In this document: positions 52,707-60,465 of the stretch, piece by piece | Layout of the letters: the number at the start of each line of letters is the position of its first letter | How positions within the stretch are numbered: position 1 is the first letter of the stretch | Source of the DNA: Haloactinopolyspora alba | GTDB lineage: Bacteria; Actinomycetota; Actinomycetes; Jiangellales; Jiangellaceae | Reading direction: 5' to 3' | Length of the DNA: 64,000 nt | Assembly: GCF_003014555.1 (NCBI RefSeq) | Contig: NZ_PYGE01000001.1 | Span: forward strand, 372,001-436,000 | The notes under the pieces: generated by a model | Told to the model about the DNA's origin: nothing | Database searches by the model: none | What the model saw: the letters and a program-made list of their open reading frames with translations, nothing else | Program-made: the position numbers and the translations under genes

Positions 52707-54782
52707 TCAGTCCTCCGCGACGACCCGGATGTCCCAGGCGCCGAGCTCGAGCGGACGGCCGGGTCCCACCGGCGCGTCGGCGAACAGGTCGGTGCCTTTC
52801 ACCGTGTCGTCCGGCAGCACGTGCGAGTCGAACGACCAGTTGCTGACGAACGACAGTCTCCGGCCGTCACGCGCGCTCGCCCGGGTCAGCAGCACCGACT
52901 CCGGAAGGCCCGAGCCGAGCGGCTGCACCCCTGCGGCCCGCAGCACCCAGTCGCCGATCGAGCGGGCCAGCGACGCGTTGGGCACCGTGCCCACGTAGGT
53001 CACCTGGCCGGCGCCGTAGCGGTGCGTCGTCACCGCCGGGAACCGGCCGAAGTGCGGATGCGCGTAGCCGGCCAGCACCTCGGCGTCCCCTTCGTCGACC
53101 ACGAGCTCGTCCATCCAGGCGGTCGCCAGCGCGTCGCCCGGCACTTCCAGCTCCCCCGATGCCGACACCACCGGCACCGTCGCGGCGAGGTTGGAGTACA
53201 GGTTGTAACCGACACCGGCGGCCTCACGCAGCGGCCCCGGCGCGCGCACCCACCGGGCCCGTGCGTACTCGTCGGCGTAGCCGCTGCGGACGGTGAGCAC
53301 CAGGTGCCCGCCGTCGTGGGCGTAACGCGCCAGTCCGGCCAGGGTGTCGTCGTCCGCGACGTACAGCGCCGGGGCCACGACCACCGGATACGACGACACG
53401 TCGGCGCCGGCGGGCAGCACGATCGACTGCGCGCGGGCGTCGAAGAACCCGCGGTAGAAGGTGTCGAAGATCCGCTCGTAGCTACGGGTGTCCGGCGCTG
53501 CGCCGTCGGGTGTCTTCAGCGGTGGCTGGCAGGCCAGGGCCCAGCGGCTGTCGTAGGAGTAGACGAACGCGACCTCGGCCTCGGGCGTCAGACCGGTCAG
53601 CGTGTCGCCGTGTCGTGCCAGGTCGCGGCCGATACTCGCGACCTCGTCGTAGTTGCGGTTCGGCTCGAGATCGTGGTTGAGGATGCCGTGCGAGTAGATC
53701 TCGTGCCCGTAGTGCAGGCTGTGCCAGTGCCAGTAGGCGACCATGTCGGCGCCCCGCGAGATGGTCGAGAACGCCGCCATCCGCCACTGCCCGTCGTAGC
53801 CGGGGAAGACGTTGTCCGAGCCGGCGATGCTGATCGGGTTCATCTCGGTGATGAAGAAGTTCGACCGGTTGACGCCGTAGGCCATGTCCGAGCGCTGGTA
53901 CAGCTGCGCCGGGCCGCTCCCGGCGTGCCGGGCGGGATACATGTGCAGCCCGTCCACCGGCGGGTGCGCGAGGCCGTCCTGCGTGGCGTGCGGGAAGTTC
54001 TCCGCGGTCACGTCCATGGCGGCGCCGATGGCGTACCGGTCGGCGTCGGGCTTGCCGTGGTAGCCGACGACGTCCTGGATGACGAACTGCTCGGGGCGCG
54101 CGTACTCGCGGACGATGCCGGCCTGCCAGCGCAGGAACTCCGTCGTCGTGGCCGCCTCGAACCGGCGCCACTCGAGGTCGTAGCCCGGGCTGGTGTTGCC
54201 GGCCGGCGCCCACAGGTCGGACCAGTCGCCCAGCCGGTGCGACCAGTACGTCAGCCCCCAGATCTCGTTGACCCGGTCGACCGTGCCGTATTTGGCCTTG
54301 ACGTGCTCGCGGAACGCGTCGACGACGCTCGGGTTCTGCGCGCCGGCGGTCCCGGTCTCGTTGTCCACCTGGAAGCCGATGACACTCGGATGCCGCGCGT
54401 AGCGCTCGAGCAGCAGCCGGGTGATCCGCTCGGCGTAGTGCCGGTACGTCGGGTTGGTGACGTCGACGTTCTGCCGTGCCCCGTACGGCGTCGCCCGCCC
54501 GTCGCGGCGCACCGCCATGATCTCCGGATGCCGGCGGCACAGCCACGGCGGGATCGCGTACGTCGGCGTCGTGACGACCACCTGGATGCCCGCCCCGTGC
54601 AGTGCGTCGAGGACGCGCTGCAGCCAGTCCAGGTCGAACTCCCCCTCCCGCGGCTCGCAGAACGACCAGATCGAGTCGCCGATGCGCGCGTAGTTGATGC
54701 CCGCCTCGGCCATCATCCGCACGTCCTCGTCGAGGCGGTCGAACGGCTGGTACTCGTAGTAGTAGGACACGCCGTAGAGCAC
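52707..54782 (-). CDS. GH42 family beta-galactosidase
   Basis: 691 residues from GTG 54782, with GGGAG 8 nt upstream. Clan A barrel: YGVSYYYEYQPFDRLDEDVRMMAEAGIN at the start, acid/base Glu142 in GFQVDNETG, nucleophile Glu313 in FFITEMNP. The trimerisation domain (from about residue 400) and a C-terminal beta domain follow. The size matches GH42. No signal peptide, so it cleaves imported galactosides. Last gene of an operon with binding protein and two permeases, and it feeds galactose to the pathway at 42.5-47.4 kb. Confidence 0.92.
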   Translation of the reverse strand: MLYGVSYYYEYQPFDRLDEDVRMMAEAGINYARIGDSIWSFCEPREGEFDLDWLQRVLDALHGAGIQVVVTTPTYAIPPWLCRRHPEIMAVRRDGRATPYGARQNVDVTNPTYRHYAERITRLLLERYARHPSVIGFQVDNETGTAGAQNPSVVDAFREHVKAKYGTVDRVNEIWGLTYWSHRLGDWSDLWAPAGNTSPGYDLEWRRFEAATTTEFLRWQAGIVREYARPEQFVIQDVVGYHGKPDADRYAIGAAMDVTAENFPHATQDGLAHPPVDGLHMYPARHAGSGPAQLYQRSDMAYGVNRSNFFITEMNPISIAGSDNVFPGYDGQWRMAAFSTISRGADMVAYWHWHSLHYGHEIYSHGILNHDLEPNRNYDEVASIGRDLARHGDTLTGLTPEAEVAFVYSYDSRWALACQPPLKTPDGAAPDTRSYERIFDTFYRGFFDARAQSIVLPAGADVSSYPVVVAPALYVADDDTLAGLARYAHDGGHLVLTVRSGYADEYARARWVRAPGPLREAAGVGYNLYSNLAATVPVVSASGELEVPGDALATAWMDELVVDEGDAEVLAGYAHPHFGRFPAVTTHRYGAGQVTYVGTVPNASLARSIGDWVLRAAGVQPLGSGLPESVLLTRASARDGRRLSFVSNWSFDSHVLPDDTVKGTDLFADAPVGPGRPLELGAWDIRVVAED

Positions 54783-54817
54783 GGAACTCCCTTTCGCTCG
54801 GTCGGGTCGGATCTGCC

Positions 54818-55717
54818 TCAGCCGCGGACCGCTCCGGCGACACCTTCGACGAAGTACCGCTGGAGCAGCAGAAAGACGATGACGATGGGCAGCAGCGCGA
54901 TCGTGGAGGCCGCGGCCATGCCGGACCAGTCGGTCATGTTCTCGCCCTGGAACGAGTAGACCCCGACGGCGAGCGTGCGCAGCTCCGGCTGCGGCAGCGT
55001 CAGAACCAGCGGGATCAGGAAGCTGTTCCACACCCGCATCAGCGACAGGATGATCGCGGTCGCGATGGCGGGCTTGGCCAGCGGCAGCATGACCGTCCAG
55101 AAGGTCCGCACGAACCCGGCGCCGTCGATACGGGCGGCCTCGTCCAGCTCACGCGGCAGCTGGCGGAAGTAGCCGGCGAACAGCATGATCTGGATGACGT
55201 GCGCGCCGCCGGACTCGGCCAGGATGATGCCCCACAGCGACCCGGACAGGCCCAGCTGGTTGATCAGGTCGAACACCGGGATGATCGTGTACCCCTCGGG
55301 CAGGAACAGGGTCGCGATCAGCACCACCACCAGCGCCTTCTTGCCCGGGAACGGGTAGCGCCCGATGACGTAGCCGATCATCGCCGTCGTGATGGTGACG
55401 ATGGCGATGGTGGCGACCGTGATGAAGATCGTGTTCCAGAAGTACGGGCCGATGTTCGCCTCGTACCAGGCCCGGCTGTAGTTCTCCCACTGCGGATCCT
55501 CCGGCAGGATGCTCATGCTGCCGAAGATCTCGGTGTCGGTCTTCAGCGAGGAACCGACCATCCACAGGAACGGGTAGATCCAGATCAGGCAGATCGGCAG
55601 GAGGATCAGGCTGACGATGATCTCGCGGCGCCAGCCGTGCCGCTTGCGGCGCAGCGGTGGGGCCGTGACGGTCGCCGTCGCCGGCTCGACCGGCGCGGAC
55701 GTGGTGGGTACGGTCAT
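54818..55717 (-). CDS. Carbohydrate ABC transporter permease (MalG type, third importer)
   Basis: 299 residues from ATG 55717. Six helices, EAA loop ELDEAARIDGAGFVRTFWTVMLPLAKP, and the ending LLLQRYFVEGVAGAVRG. It overlaps the upstream permease gene by 4 nt. No ATPase gene in this operon. Confidence 0.92.
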   Translation of the reverse strand: MTVPTTSAPVEPATATVTAPPLRRKRHGWRREIIVSLILLPICLIWIYPFLWMVGSSLKTDTEIFGSMSILPEDPQWENYSRAWYEANIGPYFWNTIFITVATIAIVTITTAMIGYVIGRYPFPGKKALVVVLIATLFLPEGYTIIPVFDLINQLGLSGSLWGIILAESGGAHVIQIMLFAGYFRQLPRELDEAARIDGAGFVRTFWTVMLPLAKPAIATAIILSLMRVWNSFLIPLVLTLPQPELRTLAVGVYSFQGENMTDWSGMAAASTIALLPIVIVFLLLQRYFVEGVAGAVRG

Positions 55718-56691
55718 CGCCGCTCGCCCCCTTTGACGTCTTTCTGCATCGCGTTGGCCCGCCGCACACCCCAGGCCTGCGCCAGCGTGAAGATCAGGAC
55801 GGTGACGCCGAAGAAGACCGCGACCGCCGACGCGTAGCCCAGCCTCGGCGTGTAGTCGGCCGCGAAGGCCAGCCGGTAGATGTAGAGCTCGACGAGCTCG
55901 GTGGCGAACGCGGGCCCGCCCTGGGTCATCGCCTGGACCAGCGGGAACGTCTGCAGCGCGCCGACGAACGTGATCAGGATGATGACGACGGCGAACGGCG
56001 TGATCATCGGGACGGTGATGCTCCGGTGCGTCTGCCACCGGTTCGCGCCGTCGACGCGGGCGGCCTCGTAGAGCTCCTGCGGCACCGTCTGCAGGGCCAC
56101 CAGCCAGTAGATCATCGACATGCCCATCCACTTCCAGACGAACACGCCGGCGACCGACCACATCGCGAGGTCCGGGTCGCCGAGGAAGTCGACGGGCTGG
56201 TCGATGATGCCCAGATTCAGCAGGGCCGCGTTCAGCGGGCCGTCGAACGGGTTCATGATCAACGACATCACCACGCCGACGATCGCCGTCGTGGTGACCA
56301 CCGGCAGGAAGAACATCGTGCGGAAGACCGCGCGCATCCGCAGCGACGCGTCGTTGAGCACCACCGCGGCCAGCAGCGCGAGGATCAGCATCGCCGGGAC
56401 CGCTGCCGCGGTGAAGGCGAACGTGCGCCCGAACGCGCTCCAGAACGCGTCGTCGCCGGCCACCTCGCGGTAGTTGTCCAGGCCGACGAACCGCTTCTCG
56501 GACTCGATCCCGGACCAGTCGGTGAACGAGATGTACCACGACGACACCATCGGGTAGAGCGTGAACATCGCGCCGAGTACGACCGACGGCAGCATGAACA
56601 CGTAGCACCAGCGGGCGTTCCACAGACGTTCCCGCAGGGTCGTGGCGGATCCGGACCCGGTGAGCGGCCCGACCTGTCTGAGCGTAGCCAT
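55714..56691 (-). CDS. Carbohydrate ABC transporter permease (MalF type, third importer)
   Basis: 325 residues. Six helices after a short cytoplasmic tail; EAA loop ELYEAARVDGANRWQTHRSITVPMITP. CUT1 family. It lies 22 bp after the binding-protein gene. Confidence 0.92.
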   Translation of the reverse strand: MATLRQVGPLTGSGSATTLRERLWNARWCYVFMLPSVVLGAMFTLYPMVSSWYISFTDWSGIESEKRFVGLDNYREVAGDDAFWSAFGRTFAFTAAAVPAMLILALLAAVVLNDASLRMRAVFRTMFFLPVVTTTAIVGVVMSLIMNPFDGPLNAALLNLGIIDQPVDFLGDPDLAMWSVAGVFVWKWMGMSMIYWLVALQTVPQELYEAARVDGANRWQTHRSITVPMITPFAVVIILITFVGALQTFPLVQAMTQGGPAFATELVELYIYRLAFAADYTPRLGYASAVAVFFGVTVLIFTLAQAWGVRRANAMQKDVKGGERR

Positions 56692-56713
56692 CTGCGCTCC
56701 TCGTCCGGCTGGC

Positions 56714-58276
56714 TCAGCGGCCCTGGTAGTCCTCGACCGTGTAGTCCTTCTTCGGGTCCCAGTTGGGGAAGATCCAGTCCTCGCGGGTCGCCGTGCTGCC
56801 GTCGAGCTTCTTCGCCTCGGCGATCGCCGCGTCGCGCGCCTTCTCGCTGCGGTCCTTCAGGTCGCGCAGCGCACCACGCAGGTCGCTGATCTCGCCGACC
56901 AGCGCGGCCTGGATGACGCCGGCGAAGTCCGGGTCGACCGGCTTCTCGCGCTTGCTCACCAGCGCGACGTCCGGATTGGCGATGATCGGCTCAGGGTTCG
57001 CGACCATGGCGTCGGCCAGCTCGACGCACTTCTTGCCCTGCTCGCTGTAGCTCTCGGCGCTGGCCTTGCGGGCCTCGTCCAGCACCGGCGGGTTGCCCGC
57101 GCCGGTGATCTCACCCCACCTGGTCTGCCCGTCCAGCGAGGTCACATAGCCGAGCACGTCGCCGGCCACCTCCTTGACCTTGCTGCCGGAGAACATCGTG
57201 AGGGCGTCGCCGCCGATGCTGAGGTAACCGACCGGCCACGGGTCGTCGTTGGGGTGCGGATGGTCGCCGACGCCGAACTCGAAGTCCGGGTTGTCGCGCT
57301 CCCACGTCACGGTCACCCACGGCCCCGCGCTCACCATGGCCGCGTTGCCGCGCGCCACCCGCGGCCAGCACTCCGGCGCCGTCAGCGAGTTGGAGCCGGG
57401 GAAGAGACTGCCGTCGGACTTCAACGCGAGCAGCAGCTCGATGGCCTCGACGATCTCGTCGGAGTCGTGGTGGAACTCGCCCGACGGCTGCAGGATGTTG
57501 CCGACGATCGGCAGCCCGGCCATCCGCGCCATGTACTCGACCCAGAACACCAGCCGCCCCGGCTGGGCGATCTCCAGGATCACGCCGTAGGCCTGACCGT
57601 CGTTCTGCTTGGTGACCTTCCGGGCCGCTTCGCGGTAGGTGTCCCAGGTCAACGGCTCGCTCTGCGGGTCGAAGCCGGCGTCGTTCATCAGCTGCTTGTT
57701 GTAGTGCAGCGCCTGGAAATGGCGCTGATCACTGCCGAGCGGCACCAGGTACTGCTTGCCCTCGAAGACGTGGAAACCCTCGACCTGGTAGCTGGCGGGA
57801 ATCCGCTTCTGCCACTCGGCGAAGTTCGGGATGTACTCGTCCACCGGCGAGACCCAGCCCTCGGCGACGGCCTGGCTGAGCGGGATGGTGCCGGGCAGCT
57901 GGATCAGGTCGTGCGCGGAACCGTTCCGGATGCCCAGCGGCACGACCTCCTCGATGCGGTTCCACGGCAGGCCGTCGTACTGGCACGTCACGTTGTCGTG
58001 CTTGGTCTGGTAAGCCTCGAAGAACTGCTCCCAGAACGGCGCCTTCGTGTCGTTGCTGTCCACCAGGCGCAACGTGACGTCGTCGGTCGGGAACTTGGCG
58101 TCCGGGTCCGGGATGTCGAACTTCAGCTCGCCGCCGGATCCACCGCTGTCACCACCCCCGTCGCCGAAGCCGCCACCGCAACCGGTGAGCGCACCCACAC
58201 CCAGTCCGGCGCTGGCCGCCAGGAACGTCCGTCGACTCGGCCGGGAAGGCTCGAGAGAAGTACGCCGCGTCATCAT
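56714..58276 (-). CDS. Extracellular sugar-binding lipoprotein (third importer)
   Basis: 520 residues from ATG 58276 (GTG 58288 is possible). The leader has a twin-arginine motif SRRTFLAAS and lipobox LTGC with Cys33, so it is probably a Tat-exported lipoprotein. The mature part is longer than the other two binding proteins in the window and belongs to solute-binding family 1 (DVTLRLVDSNDTKAPFWEQFFEAYQTKHDNV; RVARGNAAMVSAGPW). Transcription starts from a TTGACA promoter with an embedded FadR-type operator. The GH42 gene in the same operon suggests a galactoside ligand. Confidence 0.92.
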   Translation of the reverse strand: MMTRRTSLEPSRPSRRTFLAASAGLGVGALTGCGGGFGDGGGDSGGSGGELKFDIPDPDAKFPTDDVTLRLVDSNDTKAPFWEQFFEAYQTKHDNVTCQYDGLPWNRIEEVVPLGIRNGSAHDLIQLPGTIPLSQAVAEGWVSPVDEYIPNFAEWQKRIPASYQVEGFHVFEGKQYLVPLGSDQRHFQALHYNKQLMNDAGFDPQSEPLTWDTYREAARKVTKQNDGQAYGVILEIAQPGRLVFWVEYMARMAGLPIVGNILQPSGEFHHDSDEIVEAIELLLALKSDGSLFPGSNSLTAPECWPRVARGNAAMVSAGPWVTVTWERDNPDFEFGVGDHPHPNDDPWPVGYLSIGGDALTMFSGSKVKEVAGDVLGYVTSLDGQTRWGEITGAGNPPVLDEARKASAESYSEQGKKCVELADAMVANPEPIIANPDVALVSKREKPVDPDFAGVIQAALVGEISDLRGALRDLKDRSEKARDAAIAEAKKLDGSTATREDWIFPNWDPKKDYTVEDYQGR

Positions 58277-58323
58277 CCGACGACCCACCTTTCACAGCTC
58301 GGCGATGAGCAATCGATTTCACA

Positions 58324-58352
58324 GTGGTAAGAGGTTAGACCCCCGATGTCAA
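58324..58352 (-). promoter_or_regulatory. Promoter and FadR-type operator of the third importer/GH42 operon
   Basis: On the minus strand: TTGACA (complement of 58347-58352), 17-bp spacer, TACCAC (complement of 58324-58329). The operator GAGGTTAGACCCC (plus strand 58331-58343) fills the spacer, so bound repressor would block polymerase directly. It matches the site at 39336 in 12 of 13 positions. Confidence 0.7.
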
Positions 58353-58550
58353 ACGGTCAATGGGTACGTATCGATCGATGACCTCCTGACCGGAACCGAG
58401 CGCAGTGCGACCGGAAGCCGGATGAGGGGATCCGCATGCATCCGAACTGCGGGCGGACCCTGGCGGTTGGTCTCCTGGCGGTTGGGCAGCCGGGCACGAC
58501 GCCGACCGCGCTGGCCCTGCAGTACTGCCCGGGCCCGTCAGCTACGACCG

Positions 58551-58610
58551 CGATCAGCCCGGACCGCGGCCCGCCAGAACTGCGATCAGCCGGACCGTGA
58601 TCAGCCGGAC
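58551..58610. repeat. Degenerate short direct repeats downstream of the GntR gene
   Basis: Three to four imperfect copies of GATCAGCC(C)GGAC(C) with irregular spacing (about 15-32 bp). Probably slippage-derived, or several binding sites; no evidence of transcription. Confidence 0.4.
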
Positions 58611-58615
58611 GGCGG

Positions 58616-59347
58616 TCAGCCGGCGGCGTCGGCCGCCGAGTCGGACTCCGCGGCGAGCCGGTCCAGAGCCGCCCGCTGTGCGCTGCGGATGTGTGTTCGC
58701 GCCGCGCGCGCCGCCGCGGCCGCGTCGTTGGCCTCGAGCGCGCCGAGGATCCGGTCGTGCTGGTCGCGGGACTTCTCCCGGCGCCCGGGTATCAGCAGCG
58801 TCGTCTTCATGCCCGAGATCAGGATGTCGTGCAGCACGTGACTGGTCTGGCGCAGGAACCTGTTGTCCGCGATGTCGGCGATGGTCAGGTGGAACGTCGC
58901 GTCCAGGGTGGCCAGCTGCCGGAAGTCGGCCGGGTCGGTGTCGAACGCCGCGTCCAGGTCGTCGAGCACCGCGCGGAGCTGCGCGACCTGCTCCGGCGTG
59001 ATGCGGTCGGCGGCCCACCGTGCGGCGGGCACCTCGAGCACTTCACGCATCGAGAACAACTCGTCGACGTCGAGGTCGGTGTTGCGCAGCGCCGCACCCA
59101 GGTCGGTCGACGGCGCCGGCTCGAGCACGAACACACCCAGGCCGTGCTTGACCTCCAGCCGCCCACGGGCCTGCAGGATGCGCACGGCCTCGCGGACCGA
59201 CGGCCGGCTCGCCCCCACCAGCTGAGCGAGATCACGCTCGGTCGGCAGCCGGTCCCCCGCCTTGAGCTCCTTGCTTTCGAGCAGTTGCTCGATCTGAGCG
59301 ACGATGCGCTGGGCGACGCTCCCCGCTTCGTTCACCGACTTCCACAC
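58616..59347 (-). CDS. FadR-subfamily GntR transcriptional regulator (second paralogue)
   Basis: 243 residues. Winged helix GDRLPTERDLAQLVGASRPSVREAVRILQARGRLEVKHGLGVFV and FCD domain with MREVLEVPAARWAADRI, TFHLTIADIADNRFLRQTSHVLHDILISGMKTTLLIPGR. Nearly every landmark matches the regulator at 38.5-39.2 kb, so they are paralogues that likely read the same operator. A partial site TTGGTCAGAGTT lies at 59386-59397 upstream of this gene. It sits between the GH59/exporter genes and the GH42 importer operon. Confidence 0.93.
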   Translation of the reverse strand: MWKSVNEAGSVAQRIVAQIEQLLESKELKAGDRLPTERDLAQLVGASRPSVREAVRILQARGRLEVKHGLGVFVLEPAPSTDLGAALRNTDLDVDELFSMREVLEVPAARWAADRITPEQVAQLRAVLDDLDAAFDTDPADFRQLATLDATFHLTIADIADNRFLRQTSHVLHDILISGMKTTLLIPGRREKSRDQHDRILGALEANDAAAAARAARTHIRSAQRAALDRLAAESDSAADAAG

Positions 59348-59435
59348 CGACGATCACCTCCCTCGCCCCGTCTCAGCATAGAACGTTGGTCAGAGTTCTG
59401 GCCGAGCGCCCGGCACGACAGGCCGAAGTCGTCGT

Positions 59436-60440
59436 TCAGCCTCCTGCCAGGACGAGACCGCCGTACGCCACCGTCGCCGCGAGCACCGTGGACGCGGCCC
59501 CCAACGCCGCGGCACGACCGCCGGTACGCACCAGCGAGCGCACGTGCACCCCGGCGCCCAGACCGACCATCGCCCCCGACAGCAACAACGTCGTCGCGAC
59601 CTCCGCCGCCGACACCGCCCCCGCCGGCACGATACCCGTGCTGCGCACCGCGACCATGACGAGAAAGCCCAGCACGAACGGCGGCAACAACGACGGTCGC
59701 GGCGCGTCCGGAGCCGACACGGCGCGCTCCCGCCGCTGCCCCATCGCCACGAGCGTCACCAGCGGCGCCAGCAGCACGACCCGGCCGAGCTTCGCCAGCA
59801 CCGCCACCACCAGCGCCGCCTCGCCGGCCACGGTGGCGGCCGCCACGACCTGCGCCACCTCGTGCACGCTCGCGCCGACCCACACGCCGAACGCGTCGTC
59901 GCCGAGCCCGAGCGGGCTCTGCAGCAGCGGGAAGACGGCGATGGCCAGGCTCCCGTAGAGCGTCACCATCGCCACGGTGGTGGCGACGTCGTCCTCGTCG
60001 GAGTCGACGACGCCGCTCATCGCGACGATGGCCGAAGCGCCGCAGATCGAGAACCCGGTGGCCAGCAGCATCGACCGTTCCCGGGCGACGCCGAAGACGC
60101 GGCCGAGCCGGACCGTGCCGAGGAACGTCACCACGACCGTGGCCGCCACCACCGCCAGGTAGGCCGGGCTCAGCTCGATCAGCTCCGGGACCGCCAGTTG
60201 CAGGCCGAGCAGCACCACGCCCGCGCGCAACAGCCGCTTGGTCACCGCGCCCATCCGCTCCTGGGCGGCCGGGCCGAGCACGCCCACGTTGCGCAGGACG
60301 ACGCCGGCGACCATCGCCACGATCAGCGGCGCGACCACGTCCACCAGGGCGCCGACCGTGTACGCGACCGCGATCCCGCCGATCAGGCCCGCTGCCGCCG
60401 GCCAGGTCCCCGGTGCCCGGACGCGGGACCGACCGGACAC
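59436..60440 (-). CDS. YeiH/UPF0324 family putative sulfate exporter
   Basis: 334 residues from GTG 60440 (weak ribosome site; an upstream start would overlap the GH59 gene). About ten membrane helices. Family marks: APLIVAMVAGVVLRN, RAGVVLLGLQLAV, ATGFSICGASAIVAMSGVV (a hallmark of the family) and VWVGASVHEVAQVVAA. The family (TC 2.A.98) includes exporters placed beside organosulfonate degradation genes, such as SuyZ next to sulfolactate sulfo-lyase. Transport direction and substrate are inferred from that. It lies 25 bp after the GH59 gene and is probably co-transcribed with it. Confidence 0.85.
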   Translation of the reverse strand: MSGRSRVRAPGTWPAAAGLIGGIAVAYTVGALVDVVAPLIVAMVAGVVLRNVGVLGPAAQERMGAVTKRLLRAGVVLLGLQLAVPELIELSPAYLAVVAATVVVTFLGTVRLGRVFGVARERSMLLATGFSICGASAIVAMSGVVDSDEDDVATTVAMVTLYGSLAIAVFPLLQSPLGLGDDAFGVWVGASVHEVAQVVAAATVAGEAALVVAVLAKLGRVVLLAPLVTLVAMGQRRERAVSAPDAPRPSLLPPFVLGFLVMVAVRSTGIVPAGAVSAAEVATTLLLSGAMVGLGAGVHVRSLVRTGGRAAALGAASTVLAATVAYGGLVLAGG

Positions 60441-60465
60441 CGGGCCGCCCGTCAAGAGTCCACGC

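Larger units (their letters stand above)
58277..58615. other. 339-bp non-coding region between importer and regulator genes
   Basis: The left third holds the importer promoter and operator. From about 58380 to 58615 I see no gene. It contains short imperfect direct repeats: a 15-bp unit starting CCTGGCGGTTGG at 58459 and 58474, and CGATCAGCCGGACC-like units at 58551, 58583, 58598 and partly 58615. These lie just past the stop of the GntR gene. No clear hairpin terminator was seen. Confidence 0.5.

Noticed and set aside
58551-58610. Possible CRISPR-like array
   Set aside because: Units are short, irregularly spaced and diverged, with no unique spacers of constant length and no cas genes.
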